Shown here: positions 37,889-49,900 of the stretch, in pieces | Position numbering within the stretch: the first letter of the stretch is position 1 | Layout: every line of letters starts with the position of its first letter | Assembly (NCBI GenBank): GCA_949358305.1 | Contig: OX442316.1 | Span: 17,050,001-17,114,000 of the forward strand | Origin: Strigamia acuminata | Lineage: Eukaryota > Arthropoda > Chilopoda > Geophilomorpha > Linotaeniidae | Direction of reading: 5' to 3' | Length of the DNA: 64,000 nucleotides | Translations under genes and position numbers: made by a program | The notes under the pieces: generated by a model | What the model saw: the letters and a program-made list of their open reading frames with translations, nothing else | Told to the model about the DNA's origin: nothing | The model's database searches: none

Positions 37889-38386
37889 TTAGAGAGTTTG
37901 CGGGATGCATTTTCCCCTTAGAGTTAAAGACTACACGGTATAAAAATAGTGTAAGGGAACGATGATAAATTAAGTTTTTGCGGGTTGCACTTTTCCTTTA
38001 TCACTACACTATTTCAGCCAACTACTGACAGTTCGTAATTTTGGACCTAAAAATTCAATTTGGGGGCGTAAATGTGCAAATTTCTGCATAAAATTCCATT
38101 ATTATGCCTATAAAGTATGGTTTTGGGCCTAAAATTCAATTTTGGGCCTCACTTATCATTCAATCTACATACCTATGACTGATGTGTTTGATCGGGACAA
38201 CAAAATAATCGCCATTTGCAATGGGCGGAGCTAACAATATGGTGTTCTCAATTGTGATTGGCTGCGCTACATTTTAATTTAGTGTTGAAAACGATACACT
38301 AAAGATTTTTCCCTTACGATATGGCACTAAAATAGTGTAATGTGGCACAAAATAAGAGAAAAATGTATCCCACAAACTCTCTATTA
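37889..38386. mobile_element. GAGAGTTTGCGGG-family MITE, uninterrupted copy
   Basis: The left end AGAGAGTTTGCGGGATGCAT and the right end inverse AGAGAGTTTGTGGGATACAT are clear TIRs. The interior has TATAAAAATAGTGTAAGGG and TTCAATCTACATACC. These are the empty forms of the two insertion sites filled in the copy at 58973-59736. Confidence 0.9.
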
Positions 38387-39002
38387 ATTGTTATTCGGTA
38401 AATTTAATATTCGGTATTTGGTAACTTTAATATTCGGTATTTGGTAAATATCCTTGGAATTTGGGTTGGGTGAAGTTTCAGGTTTAGTTTGAAGAATTAA
38501 ATCGAATATGCAGGTGCATGCATAATTCCCTAACTTATCTTGATGGTTTGGTTAAATTCATATACGAGGTTCTTTTTTTTTGTGTATTGGAAGAAAGTCA
38601 GGTTTAATTTGAATGGGAAACTTTGGTGCAAAAGCTACTTTGATATTTTTCTTTTGATGTTTATTTTTTTTCCTTTTTGAAATTAATCGTCTTTATTTGG
38701 TTTCTTTGGGCAGGGATCAAAGTATGAAGAAAAGGTTTTGCTTTTCTTAGATTTTCGTCTCTAGGCTCTACACTTGAGTTTGAAGTGTATTCAGCTGGCA
38801 TTTCCAAAAAAATCGACCAGTAGCTCGAGACATGGATGACTACCAAGGTCGTACGTCACAATGAGATTAAATTGAGGAAGAAAAAAAGTTTAAGCAGGCC
38901 TGCATTTTTTGCAAATATTTTACATTGTATCAATATTCTATTAAAATTAAATTAAAAAAAAAATAACATTGAAATTTTGTACAGCTTACAGTTTTTGACT
39001 TA

Positions 39003-39201
39003 ACATATTTTACCGATTAAGAGTCGCCCTCGAATAGTAGCCGTAGCTGAGACACCAAGAATACCGTATTTTTGCAAAAGTACGGTATTTCGTTTGTTAC
39101 ATTAAACAAATGTAACAAACGAAAAACCAAAATTGTAATTGCTGACAAAAATGGCAGTTTTGAATAAGAGCCGCGGCTCTTAATCGATAAAATACGGTAT
39201 T
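39003..39201. mobile_element. CCGTATTTT-family MITE
   Basis: TATTTTACCGATTAAGAG on the left is matched by CTTAATCGATAAAATACGG on the right. GTCGCCCTCGAATAG and AAGAGCCGCGGCTCTT are shared with 35665 and 40975. It lies in the opposite orientation to the 35665 copy and lacks its inserted block. Confidence 0.82.
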
Positions 39202-40974
39202 TGAATCATAGAGACAAAGGAGTCTACAATTTTTCCCGTGTGCAGTGCAGCAAAGCTTATCTTTAGATTGTTACAAATAGCATTTAGTAACAGGAGATAA
39301 ATATGGGTAGAGTAATATGAGACTTAAGTAATTACTATTTCTAATAAATTAGTAATGATAAGCTTACATTGGATGTAGCTAAGTTTCTTTTGTTGTTCAT
39401 AAGGCTATATGTGTGTGTCTAACTGTGGATAAAAACTCATTTGTTGATTGGAGCTTATGTGGGATGACAAGTAGAAGTTGCATTCAAAAAGTAGTATGGT
39501 GGTGCCACCTGATGACGTAAACATTTGTTAATTAAGATGGTGGCATGGTTTCTCATCTTTTTCTGCCAAATGTGTAAAATGTGTAAAATTTCTATTCTTC
39601 ACCCACATGGTAAAAAAATACATTGGGTTTTTGTAAGAATGCATTTTGTAATATATTTTTGCGTGCTGTTGGTTTGGAAATGATAATACATTGCATTTCC
39701 AATATCATCATTTGGAAATCAATAGCAAGCAAAAATGTATTATGAATTGCATATTATGAAACTTAATGCATTTCAAAATACATTATTGCAATATACAGTA
39801 TTTTATATTGACTAGATTCTTACATATTTTGAAAGACAAGCAGCCTTAAGTCATAACTGATTGTTAAAATTGAATTTTTCAACGTCTGTAATGTTGAAGG
39901 AAGTTGTAGTACGTCGTTGGTTGCCGGTGGTAATATGGTAAATTGGAGAATGTTACAATAGAAATCGAAACGGGTCCACTTTAGGGCAATGTTTTATTAA
40001 TTCTTATTAATTATTTGGCTAAGGTCGTCTACATGCTTAGCTTACGACATGTATATTATAAATTATTGATAGTTATTTATAAATCACTGCTTCCTTCATT
40101 GAAAATTCTTTGGATGGATTTCTCCGAAATGCTTACAAAGCACACATAAAAGACGTCTGCAAAATGTTTTCACTTTGTTGCTTTGCTTTTCAACACACTC
40201 GACTTTTCCTTTTGAGAAGTTTTTCACACCGGAAGCAAGGTGGCGTTTACACTAGCAGTAAGAAATAAGGGGAATGCAGGAACAATGTGCATGGTGGAAA
40301 AGAAAAAGGTGGTAACAAAGTAAAGTCGTAGGGGAAATCAGAAAAGGGAGGAAGTGCTTAACCGTAAGTAAAGGCGAAAAGAAAATGCAGAAGTGTCACT
40401 GGCTGAGTTTAGTCGGAGCGTGTTTACGAACATGTGTTTTTGATTCGCCGTTCCGGTTTTGGATGCTTTTGTTCCGGTGTCCCAAAAAGGTTTCTCCGGA
40501 TGCAGAAGTTACAGGAGTTGTTGTCGTTTGTTGGTGTGTTTGCTATCAGTATTGGTCTGTGGTGAGAGAAGTAAGAAATGTGTCTGTGCGCATTGGGTTA
40601 TGTTGTGATTGTGGATTCGTGGGGTTGTTGAGCGCCATCTCTTGATGGGAAATGTTTCCCATCGTGGTGTTGTGAGGTTTGTTTGTGAGTTTGTGCTTAG
40701 GTTAAGGTTTCCCAACAATTGAAGTTGGCATCAGTCGCTATTTCGATTGCTGGCGCTGGTTTACATTTCCGCCAAAAGGGACTGTGCTTTTTAGGACGTT
40801 GTTCTGCGTTAAGAACGTCCTGGTTTTTAAAATTTTTTCAATCGTCAATTGGTTTAGTTTGCATCGAAGTTATACAAACTTTCTCTGAAAAGTCAACGAC
40901 TTCTTGATTATTAAGAAGAAGATGGAGTTTGAATGTTCATATCAAAGAGTACTGGTTCATACTTTAATCTAAAT

Positions 40975-41366
40975 ACCGTATTTTCTCGAGCATTCTGAGC
41001 CTCGACCCTTAATCGAGAGTGGCTCTTATTACAATTGTTTATAATATTTTGATTAAAATTTCAATTTTTTGATTGAAATTTCAATTTTTTTCATTAAAAT
41101 TTCAATTTTTTTCATTAAAATTTCAATTTTTTTCATTAAAATTTTAATTTTTTTCATTGAAATTTCACCTTTTTAAATTTTCTATCTAAATAACCATCAT
41201 CATCGACGAATATTTCATTAACCGTTTCCTGTTTGGTTATAAAAGCCCTCGAATAGCAGCCGCGGTTACCATTCTTATTTCAAACCACCTCTCTGAGGCG
41301 CGGCTCCTATTCGAGGGCGCCTACGGATACACAACGAGGGTTACTCTTAATCGAGAAAATACGGGA
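40975..41366. mobile_element. CCGTATTTT-family MITE with internal minisatellite
   Basis: The left end ACCGTATTTTCTCGAG and the right end CTCTTAATCGAGAAAATACG are inverse repeats. GCCCTCGAATAGCAGCCGCG is shared with the 39003 copy. A 20/21-bp tandem array occupies 41050-41165. Confidence 0.82.
41050..41165. repeat. 20/21-bp array inside a MITE
   Basis: GATTAAAATTTCAATTTTTT (20 bp) changes to TCATTAAAATTTCAATTTTT plus T (21 bp), about five to six copies. It is fully contained between the TIRs of the element at 40975-41366. Confidence 0.88.
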
Positions 41367-41600
41367 TGTTGGCAGTTCTGGTTCTGGCATTCGGAGGAAG
41401 TAAACGGAAAGATTGTATCGCTAATGGGTGTCCCGGATTTTTATTTCCAAAATCTGGTCACTGCGAAAGAGTAGGAAATAAAAAAAATGGGCCATGTTTG
41501 ATTCCACACTTAGACTGGGCGAACCTATCCACCCTTAAGTACGTTTTCGTGCTTTTCTGATTTCCCCTGGCCACAGCACCGTGAAGCAAGTCAGGTAGTA

Positions 41601-41783
41601 CAGCTCGAACTTCGCTAATACGAACAGTTTGGGGGAACAAAAAAACAGTTCGTAATAATGAGAATTCGTTGTAGTAAAATGATTGATAATGGGAGAAATA
41701 GGGCAGGCAAGCAGTTGAAAACAGAAATTCGTTATAATGAGGAATTCGTTAGAACGGTGTTCGTAATAGTGAGGTTGAACCTG
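41601..41783. mobile_element. pogo/Tigger-like MITE, TA target
   Basis: The left end is CAGCTCGAACTTCGCTAATA. The right end inverse is CAGGTTCAACCTCACTATTA. Both continue to CGAACA. TA flanks each side. The interior repeats TTCGTTATAATGAG-like motifs. 183 bp, non-coding. Confidence 0.87.
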
Positions 41784-43380
41784 TAACAGTAATCAGTTAA
41801 CCTGTCAGCCAATGACAAACGATCATGTGAGTACACGTCCACATGACGACAGTGTGGTTGGTCTCCAAAGCAAAATAGAGGAAGGAATTATTGAATTGGT
41901 TTAGACATTTCATTTCACATTTTAAGGAAGATGAGGAGAGTCACTTATCCTTGCAGAATTGAAAGAACGTATTGTAATTAAGTTAACTTGTCTTAGAAAA
42001 AAGAATATTTGTTTTGTTACGAAGCAGAGCTGCAGGATAGAGATTTGAGCTTTTCATTTGCCGGTATGTTGTGCGATGAATGATGTTCACTTGATTAGAT
42101 TCTCTTGTGCTTCTGGCTGTTGCAATGGAAAAAATTGTTGCCAAAACTGCCATCTTTGCGCCACATTAAACACGCACAAGCAAGAAAGAAAAACACCAAT
42201 ATTTGCATTGTTTTCTAAAATTATTTTTCCCATTGTCACTCAACTGAACGTGTTTGTTTTTAAATCTTGCCACCTTAATTTCATGCACCAATAAACATGA
42301 TGTCTTCAGGAATTTTCGACTTTGAAATGAAATTACAATGCTAATTATTAGCACGTTTGAATTCTCAAAACTACTTTGAAGCAGAAAATACGCAGATCGG
42401 AAGTACCGAAAGTTGAGAAATTACATTACAGGTATCGTGACCGGAAGTTGAACCAGACACACAAACGTTCAAGTCAAGTTAAATAAAAGCCTTTAATAAG
42501 ATGTTGCCACTTGGCCATCAGAAGTCTCTCTTTGAAGCAGAGGACATTATCAAAAGAATGAGGACGCAGTAGGAATTTGGAGATGAGGGGGACTGCTTGG
42601 GAATAGTGATGTTTCTTCTAAATCTTCCGCTTAGGAATTCGCTTACTGTCGATTCTTTCGATGATGATCTCTGCCGAGAGACTGTGACTGTGAATGACAA
42701 TCTATACCTCTTAATCAGTCATGGATAACCAACGGCTTGTGGTAACACTTCATCCAGCTTCCAGCAGCTTTGGTTCCAGGTTACTAGCAGTAAAAGCCGA
42801 AAGGAAATAGTTGTTATACACATGGAAGTAAAAGTACAAAGAAAAGTTGCTTGCTTGCTTTTTGAATCTTTCTTGCTCATAACTGAAGGGCCCTTTGTGA
42901 TATGTAAAACATTTTTGCAGTTTAAGCAAAAAATATTGAGGAGGGGATTGTTGTGTTTTTAGTACTATTTCTTGATAGGAATTGCTTTCTACTGTGGCAC
43001 TGTTTATTCCTGGAATTATTTTGACTCATGACCCCTTTATGCCCTTGGTGTGGGCATTCTGGGCAAGGTTTGGGATTGGCCATACAGTTCAGAGTGAAGA
43101 GAATGGACCAATGCTGAAGTCACTGAGTTTCAAGTTTTTTTTGTGCCTGTTGAGTAATCTTCAAGGGGATTTTCTTTTGTTCAAGACTGCACATCCAAAA
43201 TCAAATCAGTTGATGCATTTTTAAACATTCTCTGTCATTCTTTCAGCAAATGAGATAAGTCTCCGAATGGGGACAGAAACGGCTCACTGTGCTGATCTTC
43301 TCTTCCCATCAGAACACAGCATTTAAGTACAGAGGGCGAATACTCAAATATGAAACACTGCAATTTTTAATTTATTTCCT

Positions 43381-43670
43381 TTAATACACGTCAGTGAATT
43401 GTCTTAGTTTGTCCAATGTGTCTCCGATGGAGTGCACTAACGGCCCTGCATCTTGTTTCCAAGACAGGAACACTTCTCTGCACTTCTCAGGTGTAAGAGT
43501 AGACCATTCATCACAAACAACTTCCAAAGTCCTTCTATGGTGTTGGCCTTTCGATGAAACAGGTGCTGTTTTAAGAAACCAAATCAAAAAAAGTCCATGG
43601 GGCTGATGACTGGTGATTGGGTCCTTAAGAAAGTCGTCCTATAGGTTACGGCCAGACAAGCACTCTACTC
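43381..43670 (-). pseudogene. Decayed Tc1/mariner-like transposase C-terminus
   Basis: The minus strand reads EVVCDEWSTLTPEKCREVF in one frame, the typical end of Tc1-like transposases. About 60 bp upstream a different frame reads SPVISPMDFF and then GFLKQHL after a stop, matching the catalytic SPDLxP-D region of that family. A WP pair, usual before SPD, lies further upstream in yet another frame. At least two frame changes and one stop make it non-functional. The rest of the protein was not found upstream. The family assignment rests on motif recall. Confidence 0.6.
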
Positions 43671-46329
43671 CTATTTTTATTAATCGTGACATTATTTGAT
43701 GTCTCTAGCAAAACTTGAAAAGAGTTGTCGGTAGATCTAAAATGCCAATCGAATTACCTTACAATAGCATTACTGGAGACGTATGAGTGATTTGAAAGCA
43801 CCTAGCGCTTCAAACTCGCACAAAATTACTGTTTTGGTTTTTGGCATCACGTTAGAAACTCAATTGGGCCTTTAAAGCTGAAAGGATTGGCAGTGTCTGC
43901 CAGACATTATGATGAGTAAGTTATAAATAATGATAGGAGCTGATAATGACGTGTTTATGTTGGATGTGTTTTGGTTTGAAACCAGGGGCTGGTATTTGCT
44001 TTCTCCGCTGAGCGTGCAAGAATTTCTTCATTAAATTAAGTTCCTGCTAAATTGCATTTTATGATTACAGTTCACGCACAAACGTGCATTTTTGCTTGGA
44101 AAGTGTTGGGAGGGGCTGGAAAAGAAAGGTGCAGGAATGAACAGATTGGGTCAATACAAGATTTACTTGTGCGTGTAATTTTAATGGCTGTTGCAATAAA
44201 TTTTTGACACACCTTGACTTAACGCCAGGCTCCCTGCGCCTAATGGTGATTAATGGAGCTGATTAATCTAACCAACTAATTGGTGGGTTGCAAATAAATT
44301 GATTGCAGAATGCAACTTTGTTCAATATTACAATACACGGATTTTGTTTTTCAGGCTTTAAACATCGAGATAAGGGAGCTAGTAACATGAGCTCTTTGAC
44401 ATTATGGATTGTAATTCTCCAGGACTGAATAATGAATTCAGTTTGTTGATGTTTTGTAGTTGGTTAGGTCTAGAGCCATAATAATATGCTGCAGTGGTGT
44501 AGCCAGGAATATTTTTTGGGGCGTGCATAATTGTGTTAAAAAAGAAGTTTACGAGGCACAAATGGCCCGAAAGGCCATATGAGGGTGCTTAGAAAATTTT
44601 GCAAATTTAGGACCCAAAAATCGACATGACTATCTTGGGCTAATGGGAAGTTGAGTTTTGGTAAATTGTTCCCATTGGCTGAATATTTTCACCACGTGCA
44701 GTAGAAAAATTAATTCAAAGAATTCTGAAAAAAATTGAAGGTACTCAACATTTATTTCTTAATTTGCGTGCATTTTCCAATACTAATGTTGATGTTTCTT
44801 TCAACTTTTTTTAACAACCTGTTTCCTAGACATTCGAGCAGTCATTTTGAAACTGTGCCAGTGACGTCACTAGCGACCTCTCACATGAAAATGGCAAAGC
44901 GAAGCTCCATTGTAAAGCTAAGCGAGAAAACCGCGCGTGAATGCACCACGTGCAATTTTTAGAGTGGCACAATAGAAAAAAACGCACATGAAAACGCACC
45001 TTAACATGGCGACATTTATAGGCGCGACACTGTGAATAGTGCCTATGAATACATTGAACATTCAACAATTGAATGTCCAGTGTATTAAGTGATGAGAGAC
45101 AATTGTAAAAACTGGCATTCTTAGAAGTAGCGAGGTCGTATGGGTTCGAGTGGAATAGCGCGGTGTAGTGCAGAGAAGTCAACATACAGGAGGAGGTTTT
45201 GAGCGATATAACGCGTGACCGGAAGTGCTGTAAAAGTGTCATAAATTGTCTAATTTTACCCTTTGTTCCCTTGAATTTGTATTTGCGACCCCCAGAAATT
45301 ACAATAAACTTGTTCTTAACCTAAAAAGGCATGTTTTATTTCGAGGATCCATAAAATCTGTAAAATCAGTAATTATACACAGTTTTGATCAGAATTAATT
45401 ATAAATCGACTTTGCGAACTTTCAAAACAATTATTACGTTCTGCGACTTGAAATATATTGCAATATAATTTGAATGTATTATTGGACCACGTAGGATATT
45501 TGATGCCGTAACTGCAATAAGTTTGCGGGCATTTCTACCTTATGAAAAAGCCAATCTCGACTCAAATTCCGTCGGAATGAATCTAAAATTTCTATCTTGC
45601 CAACGCGCATCTTTAATTTCCGCCATTTTATTTGTCAATATCAACTCCCAGCATGTTTATATCAGTTGGGATGCGAGGTGTATTTGGTTTTTTTCTCCCC
45701 CTTTTCTCCATTATGTTTTCCCATTTTTTGTGGGCGAAGTATTAAAAAAAAATCAATTTGGGGAAAACATGTAGATTTCCCGTTGGAACAAGAGGCAAGT
45801 TAATGTCTTTTTTTTGTACGTGTATATTCGCTTTACTTCTATCAAGCAACCTGATAGAGAGGGGGTCCAACGATCAGTTTCCGAGTGCAAATGGTTTTTC
45901 GCGTTTGCCTCGTTCCTCATTTACATGCAGATGCTGTGTTAATTAGTCGAAAATGGCAACAGTGGAATAGAATGCGCTTTACATCTCCGTAAGGGAAAAT
46001 AAGCCTACATTGCGCTTAGAAATGCGTAAATAAAGTCTTGACATACATTTATTTTTTTTGTGCATCGCACGTTTAAAGAAATAAGCCTAGAAGAGCCGTG
46101 TTGTTTAAATTAATAAACATACATGGGAGTTCATAAGCCGAAATAATTTATATCGCACGTCGGCCAACATGCTTAGAACATTAATTTCACCAAGAATTAT
46201 TTTTGTATCTGGATAAAGTCCAACTTGGTTCTAACAAATCAGTGTGCTGCGAAAACAGGTAGCTATCAGAGGGCGAAAATTGTAGTGAATTATTGCAATA
46301 CACTGCAATAGTCGGTGTGTGCAGGAATG

Positions 46330-46510
46330 TGTAACAAACTCCCATTGGCTAGTGGTTTGCGCAAAAATATAGTGAGAAAATGCAGATAATTACTACAAGA
46401 GTATCATCTCTTTTCTTCTTTGTTGTCAGTGGAACAGACATCTCTTGACAATGGAATTACGGAGAACATTTTGCGAGTCCCTTGTGATAGGCCCAACCAA
46501 TGGGAGATTT
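46330..46510. mobile_element. Possible MITE with CTCCCATTGG ends
   Basis: AACAAACTCCCATTGGCTAG near 46331 is answered by AACCAATGGGAG ending near 46510. The ATTGG block links it to the TACTC family, but the outer ends and target site are not clear. Confidence 0.4.
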
Positions 46511-46714
46511 TCATAAGCTTTTGTAATTAGAATATAGAGAACATGTTAATACCTTGTTCTTAGCAGAATAATCAGAATAGCTTAATGTTCGAACGTTGTA
46601 AGAGCCCTGGAGATAATGAATTGCAGTAGCTCAGCGATGAGAGGCAGTGGAGTAGACTTGCTATTCGGTCATCTTGAAAATATACAACCAATAAAATAAC
46701 AAGACCAGGTGTTT

Positions 46715-46937
46715 CCCTTCTGCGCATGCGTCTAACATGGCGATTTGAAGCAACAATATTTTGGTACCATGCTGTAAATTTTTCTTTTGTTAACGAGTTT
46801 ATTGTTGTTTGTTTAGTTTATTTTAGCATCATTAGGCTTAATGTTAGGCTTAATACCGCTAAAGTAACGAATAGAGTTAGGAAATTGTCTGTGCAGAATG
46901 GGATGTGCGGTATGAATTTAGCATCAAGATAGCGGGC
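46715..46937. mobile_element. MITE, GCATCAAGATACCGGGC family, copy 3 (left end truncated)
   Basis: The right end reads GAATTTAGCATCAAGATAGC and GGGC. The interior AACGAGTTTATTGTTGTTTG and ATTAGGCTTAATGTTAGGCT aligns with the reverse complement of the copy at 30902-31099. Confidence 0.75.
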
Positions 46938-49900
46938 AGTCGGGCACGAAGTATAGATTGACTGTCTATGTAATACGTAATCGAGCATCGTTTTAAATCC
47001 GTCTCTCTCTCCATTTCTACTTTACAAATACAATACAAGGCACAGAAAGACACAACACCGGAAGCGATGCACGCATGCGCAATAAAAATAGTTTGAGTTC
47101 ACTCGAATTAAACAACGTTCTGCGAGGGATTATTCACTACTCGAATAATCCTTGTCATCCCTGTTTACATGAGAGTTGTGCACACTGAATATTTCATCTA
47201 ACTCGAAATATTTTGTGCATGTAAACCTGCTACTTAAACGGGGTAGTCATGTATTGATGATGATGCCGTCATCACTTGTTCTATTTGTGTGATTGTTGGT
47301 CACTGGAGTTTTATTTGAGTACTTCTGGCACTTTACAATACTGTACTTTATCATTTTTCTGGAGGAAATGGGGTGGGGGAAATCCAACATTTGACCTATT
47401 CAATTGCACTTTTATTCGGACACACATTTTGCATTTTGAAAGCCAGAATGGATGCAGAAAAATTTGTTTACCAACATTGCTTTCCTAATGCACCTTTGAA
47501 TTGCCATATAATGGTTTGTTTGGCTTTTGGCCTCATCAAATGTTGGACTTGTATTGTGCATTGGGAATGGACTTTACTTTGCAAGTGCGGAATTGCAAAG
47601 TGCAAGAACTATTTTTCTCTTTACATTTCCACATGTGTGATTAAGTTTGTGATTGTGAACAATTCCCAGTGGGATTAAGTTTTCAGCCGTTAAACATGCA
47701 CTTTATTTTCTCCCCTCGCTTCGGACAACCTTCTGGCTAGACTGTGCCAAGCAGTTGTTGTATTGTTTTAGGTGTCAATATTAGTTTTATTGATTAAAAG
47801 AGTGAAAATGTGAGTCGCTTGTGCATCCAATCCTTATGTAATGGACCATTGGTGATCGACCGCCAGGCAGGGTCAACTCGGTGCCCCGCAGTTTCAAATT
47901 TCTAAGAAAAATTTGACATTGTTTCTAACTACGAAAACCGAAATATTTTGGATTATCTTGAAGGAATTGCCCACAACTGTAACCCTAATCAATGAAAGTT
48001 GTTATAAGAATTGAATTTTTCTTATTTTGTGTTATTTACTGTACATTGGCGCCCCTTGCATTTGCGGTATTGGCTTTGCTGTATAACTTCAACCACCCTC
48101 TGCTACCAATTGTGAATCAATTATATTACAGCTAAGGCAATAAATGTTGTTAACTATAGGCTTGTCCAAATTTAGTATGAAATGCATTGGCGGTAGTGTC
48201 GTGCTACGCTTTAAAGTATTCTTGGGGGCCCTTAGACACGTGGCTGATGCGTCTTTTGGGTAATCCGCAACTGGGTTTTGATTTCTCATTACGAATCCAG
48301 GTAAATTGATCCTCGAGCGGATTATATTTGCCGGCTTTGCACGAAAACACATCTTAAGTCGCCTTCTCCAAGTTGCAGCCAGCACGTGTTCATTAATATG
48401 CATTATGTGTATAAGGCTTGGCACTAGCTTTGACGTGTCATGTTTGAATGCGACTTTATTACTATTTTTGCACCGGTATTATTTATTATTGATATGGGAC
48501 TCTCTGCGCTCCGCCATGAATAAATTGTAGCGCCATCTCGCGGCACGAGTCAATTTTTAAGTATGCGAAGGATTATGCGTGTTTACGTGAAGAGTTTGGA
48601 AGTGAGTGATGGATTCGTTGAATAAAATGGCGAGAATTAAGTGGGAACAGATGGCGGGTTGGTGGTTTCGGGTTTTGCGCGACTGTTTTGCTTGTCGATG
48701 ATATTAGCTTTTTCGGCGCCGGTTGTATTCGAATTTAACGGTGCAAAAAGCATTTATTTATTCTCGAGTGGCCTCGCTTTCGCTTAAATTGAAGGCAGTC
48801 GTTGAAGTCGCTCGTGCGTGCTCGGCTTTGGGTCATGAATTATTCAAGCCGGTCACTTATAGTGTCGTGGCCAGTCGTCATCAGACGGACCTTGGCTGAT
48901 GGATCGGGGAGTCTTAAAGATGGTCTCGAGTGTTTACACGAACACGACTTTTGGAGACAAGATCTAGCCTTCATTTCCGGTTGGGATAATGGTTTCAAAG
49001 CTCGTCAAATGATTGATGTTTTGTGCGGATTTTTTTTTTTTTTTTTTTTTTTTTGGTGTTGTGGTGTTGTGTTGTGGTCAATAGATGGATAGGATGGTTC
49101 GAATTGGTTGTCATGACGACGTAATGCATTCTAGTCTTATGGTATGTATGTGTATAAAGCGTGGAATACATTGAATAGGAATGGGGATTTCGCTTCAAAG
49201 CAATTGTTGGTGGGTTTTAAAATGGCGTCGAGGGAAGGCCAATTGAAAAACACTTTGACAAATATGGCGCTAGGTGGAAATTGTAGGTTTCTTTCATTTT
49301 GAAGAATGGGTGTGTAAGTGTATTGTTGGTTTGGCGGCAACGCAGCACGGTGAAGCCTGCTCGCTTTTCTTTAGGTCTTCTAGCTCAAAGTGGTTTGTGG
49401 CATTTGGGGGTTCATTTTTTTTTTTAGGTTTGCAGGGTCTGGAGGAGACGTCTGGACGTGTGTTTTGTTTTTAAAACCAAAGGATTTGCATTTGTGTATT
49501 TGTCGGTTTCTAAGATATTCGTTGGACAAATATGCTGAGCTTGTCTTCAGCTTTTTGAAACGGAGTGCAGTTATTGATATTTCCAACACAGCACTCGATG
49601 TTCACAAGACGCACTTTGGATATCACAATTATGTAAATTACAAGCTAATGTAAAGCAGACTAAAGTTGTAGAGCGATGCATAAAGAAAAAATATCAATTT
49701 GCAGGAAGCGGCTGATTAGAAAATTAATTTGCTGGGTAAACAAACGCAAGTTGTAGCGTTAACGTGTGGAATTGTAAATTTCGCTAAGTTATGAAGCAAA
49801 ATATTAATTGTATGAATAACAAACGAAGGAGGCTGTTTGTCGGCGTTGTGGAATGCCGATTGGTCCGGGAGAAAAATTGCAAGATTTTCTATCGGTTCCC

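Noticed and set aside
43601-43630. CTGATGA followed by GAAA, a possible hammerhead ribozyme core
   Set aside because: The bases between the two motifs do not pair into stem II, and the position lies inside the transposase relic.
44494-44530. CAGTGGTGTAGCCAGGAATA, resembling a widespread transposon end
   Set aside because: Only one end is visible and no partner was found, so it was not listed as an element.
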